64,000 nt of DNA from Mesostigma viride (GCA_009746045.1 RPFO01000175.1:3603231-3667230); one strand, 5' to 3'; shown: positions 40,684-51,986, numbered from the stretch's first letter. Notes: generated from the letters alone by a model not told the origin. Made by a program: numbers and translations.

Positions 40684-43467
40684 TCAAACCCACCCCATCC
40701 TCATCCCACCCATCCACGGGGTCATATTGGGGCCCAGGGGAGGGGGGGGTGTAGCTGTGTCTGCCCCTGGGAGCGACCCGTGGGGTACCACCTCAGATGC
40801 TACGACAGGCGCATTATCCTTCACTACCCACCCCAGTTCCCTGTTGGCTGCCAGCTCACTCTCCATGCTATCCCCTTGCTTATAGCCTGCCACCGATGCC
40901 CATGGTACCCTATACACCCGATCATTCCACTCTATGTCTATGACCCGCAGCGGCCAGTCTAACTTTGTGATGGCCCCAGGCCCCTGCATGGTGCCCCGTT
41001 TGCCGCTGGGCGAGCTCTCCTTGTGGAACATGACCAACTGCCCGACCTCAAAAGCGCTAGACAAATCAGGCAGCGTGGCATCCTTGAGCCGCAGCTTGGC
41101 GGCGGTATCCTGTAGATGCTGCTGGTATGCCTCTACTACCTCGGGTGAGTAGGTGCCCGCTGACAGCCCCCGAGGCGTGACTAACCCAAAGCCCTTGACA
41201 TCAAGCACGTGCCTATGGTTGCACACATGCATGAGCTCCTTGCACCACGCCGTCTTGACCGCGTAGGATTTGCCATGTGGGTTATCCTGTCGCTTGGCTG
41301 CCACAGTCTTGACATAGCTTACAGTGCGATCTATCATGCCCATATTGCCGTGATCCTCCCGCCCCACGATGACCACGGCCTCCATCCCCGGCAAACCTTG
41401 CACACAGCGGAACTGCTGGTCTAGCATGAGCTCCACTACGGGATGAAAGAAAGCCAGGCTGATCTTGATAGCCCTGTGCAGGTCAGCCTCATACATGTGG
41501 GGCAGCGGCTCAATGTAGGTGACCTTGCTGAACCTATCCTTGACTATGAAATAGGTGTCCCCCCCTTCCATGTGCATGACATCCCCCACAAGGTACCCTC
41601 GCTCCAAGGGTGGAGTCTTGGCATGCCGCCTACGCGACTTCTTCCTGATCTTGATGCAGGCAGGACACTGAGCACGCACATTCTTCAGCTCGTTGTATAA
41701 AGGTGCCCCCAACATGTGTGCCCCCTCTACCTCGGCTTGGGCCTCATGCCCGAATGCACGGTGCATCTGGTATGCTAGCAGTTTCAGGGTGACAGCCTGA
41801 GGTGCAGTGGCATTGTCAGGGTTCTCAACAGGTGGGGTGACTACTGGGGTAGTGACATTGGCTAACTGGGCAGCTTCAGAGGCTGCACGAAAGGCCGCCC
41901 GTGTGAGCACCTTGCCAATGTGAAGATCCACACTAGGGTGGTGTGTACCGAGAACATCTGCCCGCCCAGCATTCTCTTGCACTGTCACAACATTCCTCAT
42001 AGGCCCAACCGCCCCAGTATCTAGCTGGGGTGCTGCAGTAGTGCTTGGTCGCTCGGCGTTGTACACACCCGACCTAGAAGACACCACATTGCTTAGGTCA
42101 CGCATTGTAGACCCGTGCTCAGGAAGCACGTGATCCTGGCGCGACAGAGCCAGAGCAGCATCAACGGATTGCGTGAGCACATCACGGAAGGAGACAGAGG
42201 ATGCAGTCACGTTGCTTTTAGGAACGACGTCAGGCTCTACGACGGCCCGGTTCAGCGTGACGCATTGAGCAAAAGAAGGGGTATTGAGCGTGCTCTCACC
42301 TGACTTTCGTGCTGCCCGTCGCTCTGCCCACTCCTCGCGTGTGCCGTGGACGACGATGCGCTTGGCCTTGCACGCCTCCACGCTGTGACCACGCAGAACG
42401 TCATGGCACTTGCGGCAAAGGTTGTCCTCGAGCTCCAGGTCCGGGCGAACTCGGCAGTCATCCCGGACATGGCGACGTCCGAAGCAGCGCTCACAGCGTT
42501 GCTTGCGGTCAGTAGACGCCCCCTGCTGCCGCTTGGCCGGGGGATTATCACCCTGCTTGGCGTCGCCACCATGCCCGCGCTTGCGCCCTCCCTGGCCCCC
42601 GTTGTTGCCGTGGCCGACGACCTTTTTCAGGATGGCCGTAAGCTCCGACCGCGTAATGGGAGCCTCTGCGCCTGAAGAAGAAGACGCGCCGGCATCCACC
42701 TTGCGCAGGGATGGCAGAGCAGCCGAGGCAGCCGGCTTGGACTGCGCACTCTTGAAGCATGAGATCAAATACAGCATGCCCTCGTCGAAACTGACGGCAC
42801 TCTTCTTTTTGAGTTCCGTCGCTATGGTCAGATGCACATCCGACGACAGGTCGCATTTCTTGAGAAATCGATTGCACAGGAAAATGGGCTTGAGTGTATC
42901 TAGCAGCTTGTGCTTGTGCACGAAGACCTGGAAATCACGTGCAGCCCCGGGCAAATTTGCCTTATTAACTGCATAGCCCTCGAAGTCGTTGAAGGCTTGC
43001 TCGTCGGCCTCTTCCTTAGACCGCGACAAGTGGGCATCTAGACCGTTGTAAAAAACTTCCCAGGTTTGTTTGTTGTCGTCCGCAATGCGAACTAGATTGG
43101 CAATGTTTGGGTGCTTTGTTGTACTGCAGAATACTGCACGGAACTTGCCAATCAGCTCCGAATCTTTGTCTGCGCGTCCATCGCGCAGACGCTTGAGAGC
43201 AGCTAGAAAATCTGCTGCGTCGTCCGCCGTATAGTCGGCCGGTAGATCAGCGGGCACCTCCGTTTGCTTGAGAGGGCCGCGATTTAGTGCATCGTCAGCA
43301 GCAAGCATCAGATGCTTGAACTGCTTGGCCAGTTCAGGTTGCGCCACGAGGGTTTGCATCAACCTCGTGGCCTCGTCCGCACTAAAGCGTGGCAGGACGG
43401 ACCCTGCGGCCTCGCCACTTGGCGTATCTGTGTGTTCGCCCGTGCGGCTCCGTGTACCGGAAGCCAT
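40684..43467 (-). CDS. Copia-A2 Gag-integrase (927 aa, intact)
   Basis: Starts at an ATG 19 nt after the 5' LTR. Residues 25-240: helical Gag. 325-338: CERCFGRRHVRDDC (CCHC). 351-366: a second knuckle with C351, C354, H361, C366. 569-604: HHCC integrase zinc finger (H569, H574, C601, C604). Core region: MHME (E634), LDQQF (D683) and MIDR (D713). Aligned to Copia-B the triad would be E-D-D instead of D-D-E. 800-870: C-terminal DNA-binding-like segment (FHKESSPSGKRG..., W..V.GYK). No protease precedes the integrase. The frame ends in a 30-nt overlap with the -1 frame that in Copia-A1 encodes protease and RT. Confidence 0.9.
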   Translation of the reverse strand: MASGTRSRTGEHTDTPSGEAAGSVLPRFSADEATRLMQTLVAQPELAKQFKHLMLAADDALNRGPLKQTEVPADLPADYTADDAADFLAALKRLRDGRADKDSELIGKFRAVFCSTTKHPNIANLVRIADDNKQTWEVFYNGLDAHLSRSKEEADEQAFNDFEGYAVNKANLPGAARDFQVFVHKHKLLDTLKPIFLCNRFLKKCDLSSDVHLTIATELKKKSAVSFDEGMLYLISCFKSAQSKPAASAALPSLRKVDAGASSSSGAEAPITRSELTAILKKVVGHGNNGGQGGRKRGHGGDAKQGDNPPAKRQQGASTDRKQRCERCFGRRHVRDDCRVRPDLELEDNLCRKCHDVLRGHSVEACKAKRIVVHGTREEWAERRAARKSGESTLNTPSFAQCVTLNRAVVEPDVVPKSNVTASSVSFRDVLTQSVDAALALSRQDHVLPEHGSTMRDLSNVVSSRSGVYNAERPSTTAAPQLDTGAVGPMRNVVTVQENAGRADVLGTHHPSVDLHIGKVLTRAAFRAASEAAQLANVTTPVVTPPVENPDNATAPQAVTLKLLAYQMHRAFGHEAQAEVEGAHMLGAPLYNELKNVRAQCPACIKIRKKSRRRHAKTPPLERGYLVGDVMHMEGGDTYFIVKDRFSKVTYIEPLPHMYEADLHRAIKISLAFFHPVVELMLDQQFRCVQGLPGMEAVVIVGREDHGNMGMIDRTVSYVKTVAAKRQDNPHGKSYAVKTAWCKELMHVCNHRHVLDVKGFGLVTPRGLSAGTYSPEVVEAYQQHLQDTAAKLRLKDATLPDLSSAFEVGQLVMFHKESSPSGKRGTMQGPGAITKLDWPLRVIDIEWNDRVYRVPWASVAGYKQGDSMESELAANRELGWVVKDNAPVVASEVVPHGSLPGADTATPPPPLGPNMTPWMGGMRMGWV

Positions 43468-43898
43468 CGGGATTTTTATGAATACAAGTTAAAGCCCGAC
43501 CGGCTCAGCTATGGCGGTCGGTCACGTTGAGCTTGGGATAAGGTGAACACAGAGAACTGCCGTCGGAGCTGGCCCACCACTGGTTTATGTCTTAGCCAGC
43601 GAACCCTATCCGGTTAGCCGTAACCGTGGGACAAGCTAGCCGTCCGTACTGACCCGGATAAGGCCCCGGACTGGGGCCTAGGTGGCGCCGGCCCTAGGCG
43701 CCGCCCTTAGACCGGTCGCCCGCATCGGACCGCCGGATTATAGCCGGCGGCTGAGCGGACGCTAGCGGAAGGCGTGCGGACGGACATGGGGAACTCAGAG
43801 CCAGATCATAGGGCTCTAGAGTTACTCAACTGCCACAGTTGGCCAACCTCTTGTACATGGGTAACACAACGAGCCTCCCGTGAAGGGATAGGGACTCA

Positions 43899-43908
43899 TT
43901 GTAATTTG
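43899..43908 (+). promoter_or_regulatory. Copia-B1 3' UTR site complementary to primer position
   Basis: TTGTAATTTG pairs exactly with 30292-30301. It lies about 170 nt upstream of the 3' LTR. Conserved in Copia-B2 (45624-45633). Confidence 0.65.
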
Positions 43909-44057
43909 TTTGTGCTCCTGAACCAGTATGGGTGCTATGTACATATAATAAGGAATCCAAGCTGACTGTCATGCCCAGCGGGTTATGGCTTGTAGTCGGG
44001 GAGGATGTCCAGTACCCATTGTGTGTGTTTGTATGTAGACTTTTGTGAGCTGCTACA

Positions 44058-44079
44058 GCTCAAGAAAAGAAAGGATTGG
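44058..44079 (+). promoter_or_regulatory. Copia-B1 polypurine tract
   Basis: CAAGAAAAGAAAGGATTGG immediately before the 3' LTR. The mirrored tract in Copia-B2 is at 45452-45470. Confidence 0.8.
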
Positions 44080-44534
44080 AGTTAACGCCAAGCGCATTGG
44101 CGTGATCCTGATTTGGCATATCTCTGCGATTCCAGCGGCACCGGAACGAGTTCATTCCGACAAGTATCAAGAAAGTTATGGCGTTCCGACTTCCCGGTCG
44201 CGCGCGAGCGCGAGCCGGCTGTTCTTCTAAGTCGGACGTGAATATTTGCCGACGGCATATGGGGTCGACAGTAATTCCTGGGCTGACAGGAATTAGGTGC
44301 TGTACCTACGACGGTATTGGATTAATACGTCGTACGCAGGAAATAGGAACCTTAACCTGTGGTCTGTTGGTACCGCAGGCTTAGTCCTGGACTTCTAGGT
44401 GCAGATGCAATAGTCACTGTGGACTGTGCTCTGTGGTCACTGTGCCTGTATGGCAGACCTACTGTATAGGATCTGGGCGCTGTACAGGTAGTGAATACTG
44501 TACCGGGGGTGTTATTACTGAGCAGGCCTCCTAG
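44080..44534 (+). repeat. Copia-B1 3' LTR, part 1
   Basis: First 455 bp. Ends at CTAG (44531-44534), where DNA-D was inserted. Confidence 0.92.
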
Positions 44535-44550
44535 TGTTAAGCCTCCCACG

Positions 44551-44585
44551 GTCCTTAATTTAGGACAAAGTCCTAAATTAAGGAC
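44551..44585. repeat. Perfect 16-bp hairpin in DNA-D
   Basis: GTCCTTAATTTAGGAC and GTCCTAAATTAAGGAC separated by AAA. Confidence 0.95.
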
Positions 44586-44597
44586 CAATTTACTATA

Positions 44598-44730
44598 ACC
44601 TAGGTACCGGGGGGGGGGTCACTATATGGACCGTACCCCATGTGGACCGTACCCGGCATGATGTACCCGACCCGTGGTACCGGCACATGGTACCCGGATT
44701 CCGTACCCGGGTACCGGGTATAATGGCGGG
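44598..44730. repeat. GTACC-rich repeat cluster
   Basis: Repeated GGACCGTACCC and GGTACC units, several palindromic, in the DNA-D left subterminal region. Such clusters are typical transposase-binding arrays. Interrupted by a run of ten G. Confidence 0.7.
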
Positions 44731-44753
44731 AAAGTAGGTACCTCGACCAAAAA

Positions 44754-45451
44754 AGTTAAGCTTTCTTAGCACACGCAATGTGAAGGATATGGTTGCAATG
44801 CAGCAATGTGTGAATATGGTTGGAAACGGAGCTTTGTTAAATCGGATAATGTTTACAGCGCTCAACACTTGAGGCTTGCACACGAGCTTGCCAAGTCAAG
44901 GCACAACACGTGAGGCGGGCTCGCAAGAGATGCCCATTTGGCACTGGCCTATTGTTTATATACTTGTGCACTGTGCTTGCTAGTCCTGAGCAGCCTAGGA
45001 GGCCTGCTCAGTAATAACACCCCCGGTACAGTATTCACTACCTGTACAGCGCCCAGTTCCTATACAGTAGGTCTGCCATACAGGCACAGTGACCACAGAG
45101 TACAGCCACCACAGTGATTATTGCATCTGCACCTAGAAGTCCAGGACTAAGCCTGCGGTACCAACAGACCACAGGTTAAGGTTCCTATTTCCTGCGTACG
45201 ACGTATTAATCCAATACCGTCGTAGGTACAGCACCTAATTCCTGTCAGCCCAGGAATTACTGTCGACCCCATATGTCGTCGGCAAATATTCACGTCCGAC
45301 TTAGAAGAACAGCCGGCTCGCGCTCGCGCGCGACCGGGAAGTCGGAACGCCATAACTTTCTTGATACTTGTCGGAATGAACTCGTTCCGGTGCCGCTGGA
45401 ATCGCAGAGATATGCCGAATCAGGATCACGCCAATGCGCTTGGCGTTAACT
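44754..45451 (-). repeat. Copia-B2 3' LTR
   Basis: About 698 bp; inverted relative to 44080-44534. Confidence 0.92.
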
Positions 45452-46199
45452 CCAATCCTTTCTTTTCTTGAGCTGTAGCAGCTCACACAAGTCTACATAC
45501 AAACACACACAATGGGTACTGGATATCCTCCCCAGACTACAAGTCACAACCCGCTGGGCATGACAGTCAGCTTGGATTCCTTATTATATGTACATAGCAC
45601 CCATACTGGCTCAGGAGCACAAACAAATTACAATGAGTCCCTATCCCTTCACGGGAGGCTCGTTGTGTTACCCATGTACAAGAGGTTGGCCAACTGTGGC
45701 AGCCCATAGGTGTTCAGTTAAGAACTTGAGAAGTATGTACAACCTTCAGGACCTTAGGCGAAACCCCACAGATCACCCACAACAGCTCATCAGAAAACAT
45801 TGCTGACCCCCAGACGGGAGTCGGCGCCGGTCTGCTGCCCCTTATCGAACCAGACACAACATCTACGCGAAGCACATGCAAAACACAAGCTCCCATACTC
45901 GTTCCAACCGTGGAAAATCAGGGGACCTGTCGCCACCTCACCAGCATGGTGGATGGGTCAGCCAGTCCGTGAAACTCCGCCTTAAGACGGCACCAGGGAA
46001 TCGAACCCCGCCCACAAACCACAGATCTGGGGAAACCTCAGACTGAGATGAAAACCCCAGATAGACATCTCTCCATCAGAGACAATGTCAGACATTCCCA
46101 CACCAGAGACATGTCTCACCCCTCAAGGTGTGCTCAGGATTATGTACAATCAAGCTCCCAGCCTGATATCCAGAGACTTAAGCACCCAGCTCTCAGCTT

Positions 46200-49100
46200 T
46201 TAGACAGATAGACCGACTTGACAGTCAGCATTCATGAGCTTCCTCAGTACATTGTACTGGGCTGGGGCCTTGTGTGGCAGCTTTGTCAATGCATCAGCAG
46301 GGTTCTCCTCGCCAGGGATATGCTTCAAGTCAACCAAACTGGCCAACTCCTTCAGCAACAAATAATCCAGGTCCCGGCTCCTGGCCAGCTGCTTGTGAAC
46401 AAACTGGACCATACCCATGCTGTCTGTTAGCAACAACGTCTCCATCTGCAAGGTCCAAGGGGTAACTGAAGCCAGCTCCAGCATTAACTCCTTTATGTAC
46501 AGGCTGGACTGGATCCCCTCGCATATGGCCCTGCATTCTGCCACATCTGAACTGATACAGACCCTCTTCTGCAGTCTGCTGTACCAGCTGAACAAACTTG
46601 CCCTGCTCTGATAAAAAGCAAACAGAGCAGCAGATCTCCCCCTGACCTTGGTAACCTGGCGAGCATCCATGGAACTGTCAACAAAGATCTCCAAGGTGAT
46701 AGGCTGGGTAAAGTCAATCCCAGACAAAATCAGATCAGGGGTACTCTCCACCAACCGGGCTATGACTCGAGGCTTCTCATCCTCAAGCACCTCATCAGGC
46801 ATTCTGCTATGGACCATCAAAGACGGACCACAGATGCTGGCAAACCAGGCCCACATGCCTCTCAACTCAGGTCCTGCAGCCTGGGTGATCTTCTCTGGCA
46901 AGGCCTTCACAATGGTCTGTTTATAATCTCCTCCAGCCTGAAGCCTGATACTCCACTCCCCGTCCCTCCTGAACAGGGTAGCCTGCATTCCACAGAACAC
47001 TACAGGCTTGTTGGGCTCCTGCCACAGCTCCTTGCCCAGTGAAAACTTGCCACTGATGACAGGAATAAACTTCTTCAGCCAGGTCGTGGGGGCTAGCAAA
47101 TGCAGATCATCTCCATGCAAACTAGCATACACTGGCAGACCCTCCCATTGGGCCAGCAGCAAACAGGGATCAACTGAAGACACTCTCAAGCCACACTCAC
47201 TGATCAGAGCTTCCTGCAGCGTGAGTCTCCAGATGATTGGGCTCGACCTGAGTCCTTCCAGGCCCTTCAGAATAACCAGGAATTGTTGATGCAGCTCCAG
47301 CTTCCAGATGGCAGGCACCTCAACACAGTAAGGCTCATCCTGCTTCCACACCCTCCTGGCCACTTCTGGATCAGATTTTAAAAATGCCCTCTTGAAGTCC
47401 AGCAGCACTGATGACATAGCTGCTCCCCTGTTCAGCAACCCCACGTAGAGACATAGCAAAATTCTCCATGTGTCGTGTAGCATCCCTGGCGTGTATAGCT
47501 CCTCTCCTGGCAGACTCCCCGTGCCGTGATACTCATTCAGGACAGGCCTGACATGGGGCACTGATACCTCATCCACAACCTTCCTCTTCAGCACAAATCT
47601 CAAAGCAAGCTTCCTTGATGCTGGGGGACGTCTGTCTGTTGGTGCAGCACACTCAAACTGCAACCACTCCTCCAATGCCTTGGAGAAGGCGAGCTTCCAA
47701 GCCTCAAACAAAGTAGGCGAGCTCATCTCTTGGACCAGCTGGTCATATGTCAAAGGAGAGTGTGCAGCAAGGCTCCTGTGAGTTATGCCAATACTGCTGG
47801 GGTGCAACACAGCTGGAATCACCAAACTGGCCGCTGGGGGCACCTCCCCTTCATCCCATTTTACACCCTTGACCGGCTTGGCCCTGCACCTGACTGGAAA
47901 TGTTGTCCTGAAATTTTCTAGGGGAATCATCCCCCAGCCATCTCTTCTCAGAGCTGTAGCTCTGATAGAAATCCCAGGATTGCCCAGAAAATTCTGACCC
48001 AAAATCACAGGGCCATCATAGTCCTCTAGGACAAGGAAGGTCACATCCACACCCATGACAGGGGCAGTAACCTCTCCCAACACCCTTAGATGCGTCCTAC
48101 CACTGAAATCAGACACCCAGGGGCAACTTGGTTCTCCGACCAGCAGTTCTCCTGTATGCTGAGGTCCCATGACAGAAACCTGTGCATTGGTATCTATCTC
48201 CATGGCAGCTACCTCAGGTTCATCCAACTGGACAAGCTTGGACACCTTAGGCTCCTTCTTGGCTCTTTGCAAAGCCTGTACAATATCTGATAGACGCACA
48301 CCCCTAGGCCTGGTGTCGGGCCGTTCCGGAGGTGCAGCCTGTCCGCCTGCTTGCCCAACCACCGTATGTGAAGGTACCCCAGGGGCCGGGCCAGGGTCAC
48401 CCTGAGGGCTCGATACAGCTGTAGCACCCTGATCAGGAAGCTCCACGTCACCCCCGCCTTGTACACCAGCGGGCACCTGGAAGAGGTCTCCTTGATTACC
48501 TCCCCGGGGACGGATCTTTGACCAGGACAGACGGTGCACTGCTTGGGAGCCATCAATGGCCACCCAGCACTTATGGCCAGCGGCTTCTACTCGGGTCACC
48601 ACCCCATCATGCCAGCTGCCACGTTTCCCTGGAAAGCTTGGTTCCTTCCACACAACAACCTGTTGTCCAACGTTAGGTTCTAGGACACTCCAGCCCTTGT
48701 CTTTCTGCCTCAGCTTGAGGAACTTGGCCTCTAGCTTCTCCTTCCATGCCTGCTCAGCATCAGCTGGCAGCATCCTGGTATGCAGCATAAGAGGATTGAT
48801 GGCAATGTCACCAAAGAACATGGGAGTCCTCAGGTTCAGCCTGTCCTCCACAGAACGTAGCCATGCAGATGTCACAATGGCAGATGACGTCCTTGGAATC
48901 CTCTCCACCAGCAGCACAGTCTTGATCTCTTGGATGGCTCTCTCCACCACCCCTTGCTGGCCGTGGCTCTCCCTGGGTGTAATCAGCAACTCTGGAAACT
49001 CTGGCAGGTTCTCACAGCACTCAAACTGAATGTCACACTGCAACAACTCCAACCCAGGGTACCTGCTCCTTGTCAACTTCAGAGCAGCAATCAATGTAGG

Positions 49101-49790
49101 CTTCTCCATGTCAGGCAGGATCTCTAGGGTCTTGTACTTGGTATATCTGTCCACTGCCACCAGCAGCTTCAAACCCCTGATTCTCTGAATATCTACCTGC
49201 ACATGGCCTGGCTGCAAAATAGGAGTCCTGGCATGAGACTGCTTGGGCTTTCTAGCAACTAGCCTGCACTTGCAAGCTTGAGCAACCTGTTGGCAGATGG
49301 AGTACAACTCACTTCCTCCCAGCCGTCTAGCAACTTGCAAAGACTGAGCTGCATGGCCAAACATGGTATGCAACCTTGAGGCAATGTCATACAAGAGAGA
49401 AAACCTTTTATTGTCATTATTAGCACTCAAGGTATGTACAGATCCCTTATGTACAGGAGGCACCAGGGTCGTGCCTGTCAGACTGTCTCCAGCCCTATCC
49501 TCATCCTGACCATCCTGTGCCAGTCCTGCACGGTCAGAATGCTTCTGAGATCCACCTGGGTCCACATCACCAGGTCCTACCTCAGGCTCAGCACCGCCAT
49601 GGCGGGCACGTTGGCGAGTAACCACTGCAGCTACAGCTGGCATACTCTCTGTGGTAACCAAGCTTGCCCCATCGTGTCCAATAGGCTCTTTCACTAGAGC
49701 ATGGGGCTGCCCCTCACTGCTGTCACTAGCAGCTTCATTACACACCCCTGGGGGCACCCTCCAGGGTTCAGGGATGTGTGCAGGCTCAAG
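46200..49790 (-). CDS. Copia-B2 Pol: integrase-protease-RT-RNase H
   Basis: Follows the in-frame UGA at 49791-49793. The 1185-residue part differs from Copia-B1 by only about ten substitutions (for example KEPIGHD for TEPIGRD, RRDGWG for KRDGWG, FPVRC for FSIRC). All motifs are the same: D-D-x29-E integrase, DTN protease after the integrase, LDFKRAF and HGDD in RT, NPADALTK in RNase H. The conservation of an open frame in two copies argues that pol was functional recently. Confidence 0.93.
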   Translation of the reverse strand, partial: LEPAHIPEPWRVPPGVCNEAASDSSEGQPHALVKEPIGHDGASLVTTESMPAVAAVVTRQRARHGGAEPEVGPGDVDPGGSQKHSDRAGLAQDGQDEDRAGDSLTGTTLVPPVHKGSVHTLSANNDNKRFSLLYDIASRLHTMFGHAAQSLQVARRLGGSELYSICQQVAQACKCRLVARKPKQSHARTPILQPGHVQVDIQRIRGLKLLVAVDRYTKYKTLEILPDMEKPTLIAALKLTRSRYPGLELLQCDIQFECCENLPEFPELLITPRESHGQQGVVERAIQEIKTVLLVERIPRTSSAIVTSAWLRSVEDRLNLRTPMFFGDIAINPLMLHTRMLPADAEQAWKEKLEAKFLKLRQKDKGWSVLEPNVGQQVVVWKEPSFPGKRGSWHDGVVTRVEAAGHKCWVAIDGSQAVHRLSWSKIRPRGGNQGDLFQVPAGVQGGGDVELPDQGATAVSSPQGDPGPAPGVPSHTVVGQAGGQAAPPERPDTRPRGVRLSDIVQALQRAKKEPKVSKLVQLDEPEVAAMEIDTNAQVSVMGPQHTGELLVGEPSCPWVSDFSGRTHLRVLGEVTAPVMGVDVTFLVLEDYDGPVILGQNFLGNPGISIRATALRRDGWGMIPLENFRTTFPVRCRAKPVKGVKWDEGEVPPAASLVIPAVLHPSSIGITHRSLAAHSPLTYDQLVQEMSSPTLFEAWKLAFSKALEEWLQFECAAPTDRRPPASRKLALRFVLKRKVVDEVSVPHVRPVLNEYHGTGSLPGEELYTPGMLHDTWRILLCLYVGLLNRGAAMSSVLLDFKRAFLKSDPEVARRVWKQDEPYCVEVPAIWKLELHQQFLVILKGLEGLRSSPIIWRLTLQEALISECGLRVSSVDPCLLLAQWEGLPVYASLHGDDLHLLAPTTWLKKFIPVISGKFSLGKELWQEPNKPVVFCGMQATLFRRDGEWSIRLQAGGDYKQTIVKALPEKITQAAGPELRGMWAWFASICGPSLMVHSRMPDEVLEDEKPRVIARLVESTPDLILSGIDFTQPITLEIFVDSSMDARQVTKVRGRSAALFAFYQSRASLFSWYSRLQKRVCISSDVAECRAICEGIQSSLYIKELMLELASVTPWTLQMETLLLTDSMGMVQFVHKQLARSRDLDYLLLKELASLVDLKHIPGEENPADALTKLPHKAPAQYNVLRKLMNADCQVGLSV

Positions 49791-49793
49791 TCA

Positions 49794-50965
49794 ATGATCA
49801 GCAGCCTTGCCCTTGCCCTTGTCCTGGGATGGACCAGCCTTGTCCTTGCTGCCACCCTGAGCTGGCTTGCTCTGACCTTCCTGCCTCAGGTACGAGGGAC
49901 ACTCATTCCTGAAGTGACCCTTCCCCTGGCAGAAATAACATTCCACCTGACTGATGTCCCGTGAGGTCCCACTGCTGGGCCCAGCCTTGGGAGGACCACC
50001 CACCCTCTTGAAGTCAAACTGGGACTGTGGATGTCCCGACTTCGGCGGGGTCCCCCGTCCAGCCCTTCTGTCACGCCCCCTCCTGGACCTTCCTCGACCC
50101 CTTGAAGAGGTCTCAGGCCCTCTCGAGGCGCTGGGCCCCCGTGGCCCGATCCCCTCATGGACTTAACCGTGGGTTCAGTGGCCTCCTCATCACCCTGACG
50201 AGGGCGCTTACCACCCACGTACTTGCCGCTGAAACACTCATACAACTGGTCCGTCATGGCTGCCCAGCCATGGACCTGTCGCATGTGGATGGTCACATTA
50301 TCCATGGTGACCGGATCCAGCTGCAGCGACTTGAGAAAGTCGCCCATGGCCATCCGATCTGCGACGAAGAAGCCCTTGGCCATGGCGTCCTCCCTCAGCT
50401 TGACGAAGTCTTCAAAGGCGTGGACCACTAGTTGCCCCTTGATGGGCTTGTAGTCCAGGTATTCTTGCTTCAGGTGGGACCCATCTATGGTCCTCTTGTC
50501 ACTCAGGAACACCTGAGTCGCGTCATAAACGCCGCCCAGGTGTCCCCCGCCGCGTGTCGCTCCCGAACAAACTTGAACAGCCGCCTCGCCGACTGCCGTA
50601 TGTAGGCACTAGACGCCAGGATGCGAAGCTTGTCACCGTTGTATATCTCCGTGTACAAGTTCATGTCCTCTAACATCCTCTCAGCATCCCGGGGCTGCCA
50701 ATTGTCCTTGATGGACTGAAACTGGCCTAGCACCGCGTACCCCTCAGCAACGTTGGTCGCTTAGGCGCCGCTTGATCTGCGGCTGGCGCGTGCTGCCCGC
50801 CCTGCGATCCTTGGCTCTGATTATCTGGCACCTCAGCCTGGTCTCCCAGCGCCTGGCCGTCCCCGCGTCCATCGCGTCCACCGCGTCCATCTCGTCCATC
50901 CATCCCAGCGCCGCGCCGTCCAAGCCCATAAAGCCCGCTTGTTGGTTGATAGCTCCATCCTCCAT
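49794..50965 (-). pseudogene. Copia-B2 gag, frameshifted
   Basis: ATG at 50965. Frame changes relative to Copia-B1 occur near 50915 (GGCTTGGAC against GGCTACGAGC), near 50745, near 50515 and near 50126 (GCGCCTCG against GCGCCCTCG). It has the correct sequence where Copia-B1 has its 4-nt insertion, so the two copies together show that the ancestral gag was one frame through the zinc knuckle to the UGA. Confidence 0.85.
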
Positions 50966-51067
50966 GATGGCCTCTGTTCAGATCTGCTACAGCCAGCCAA
51001 GTGGCCAAGCAGCAATTAAAGCAATATAAGCTACTGAACAAGAAAGGAAAGTGCCAAGTGTTACCAC

Positions 51068-51986
51068 TCAGGCAAGACCACCACGGCTGGCCCCAGGCGC
51101 GTCCTGGTTCTCCTTGTCGCTGTCGTCGTCGCTGTCGCTCACCACAATCAGCTCTGGTACCCTGCTACCTGCTGCGCCGTCGTCGACCCGCTGTCGGCCC
51201 GCGATGACTGAATCGTCACCGTTGGTAAAGTAGACAGGTGACAACCCGTCGTTGGCACCTCGCGGATTGTACGTTGGCACCTCGTGGTCGCCAAGTGCCT
51301 CGTCGCCTAGCCCAGCGACACCCCCTGCTCCTACCTCAAGGTCACTCTCGTACCCAAGAGGTGCAAACTCCTCCCAACGCGTCACACGAACGCGAAGGGG
51401 CGGGGGCAGCTCCTGAAAAGGAACTCTTACTCGCTCTGGAAACCTGCCGACTCTTGTCGCGCGCTGTCCTCCGGCGATGGCTTCCGCTGTCGCCCCGACC
51501 TCTGCAAGCCGCCTGTGATGCTCCGCTCCGCGTCGTTCACGCCTAACTGGCCCGCTGCAACACCCTCGTCGCCGATGCCGCCTGCGAAAGCACGTGGTAC
51601 TCCCGCGCCCGCTACTGTCGGCACAAACTCGTGTCGCCCTGCGCCAGCTGCTCCGCAACCTCGCCTCGCCTTGCTGCCAACTCCGTCCGCACTCGCTCTG
51701 CTACTGCAGTAATCACCGTCTGGATGCCGACCAACCCGTGAAGCTCCTGCTCAAGGTCGTCGATGCTCCGGTGCTCCGGAATGACGATGGTTTGTACGTG
51801 TCGCAGAATTCGCTCCCAATCTTCGACCTGGTCGTCGACGAATTGCACGAAGCTGCGATTTACAGGCGGACGATCTGCAAGCAATAAAGATAGATCCCGA
51901 ACGACACGGCGTAATTCAGGAGAAATCGAACCCCCAGCAGACTGCCGAAACCGGAAATCCTGCTGCCGTTGTTCCTCCTGCACCAT
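51068..51986 (-). pseudogene. Copia-B2 ORF0, frameshifted
   Basis: Frames 51986-51612 and 51658-51068 together match ORF0 of Copia-B1 nearly end to end. The break is near 51640. The ATG (MVQEEQRQQ) and the tail PELIVVSDSDDDSDKENQ are kept. Confidence 0.82.

Larger units (their letters stand above)
39444..43831 (-). mobile_element. Copia-A2: deletion derivative of the Copia-A family
   Basis: 345-bp LTRs (39444-39788, 43487-43831) identical in type to Copia-A1, with the 5-bp duplication GCCAC (39439-39443, 43832-43836). The gag-integrase frame is intact, but protease and RT are deleted and RNase H is scrambled. It lies in the 3' UTR of Copia-B1. Confidence 0.93.
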
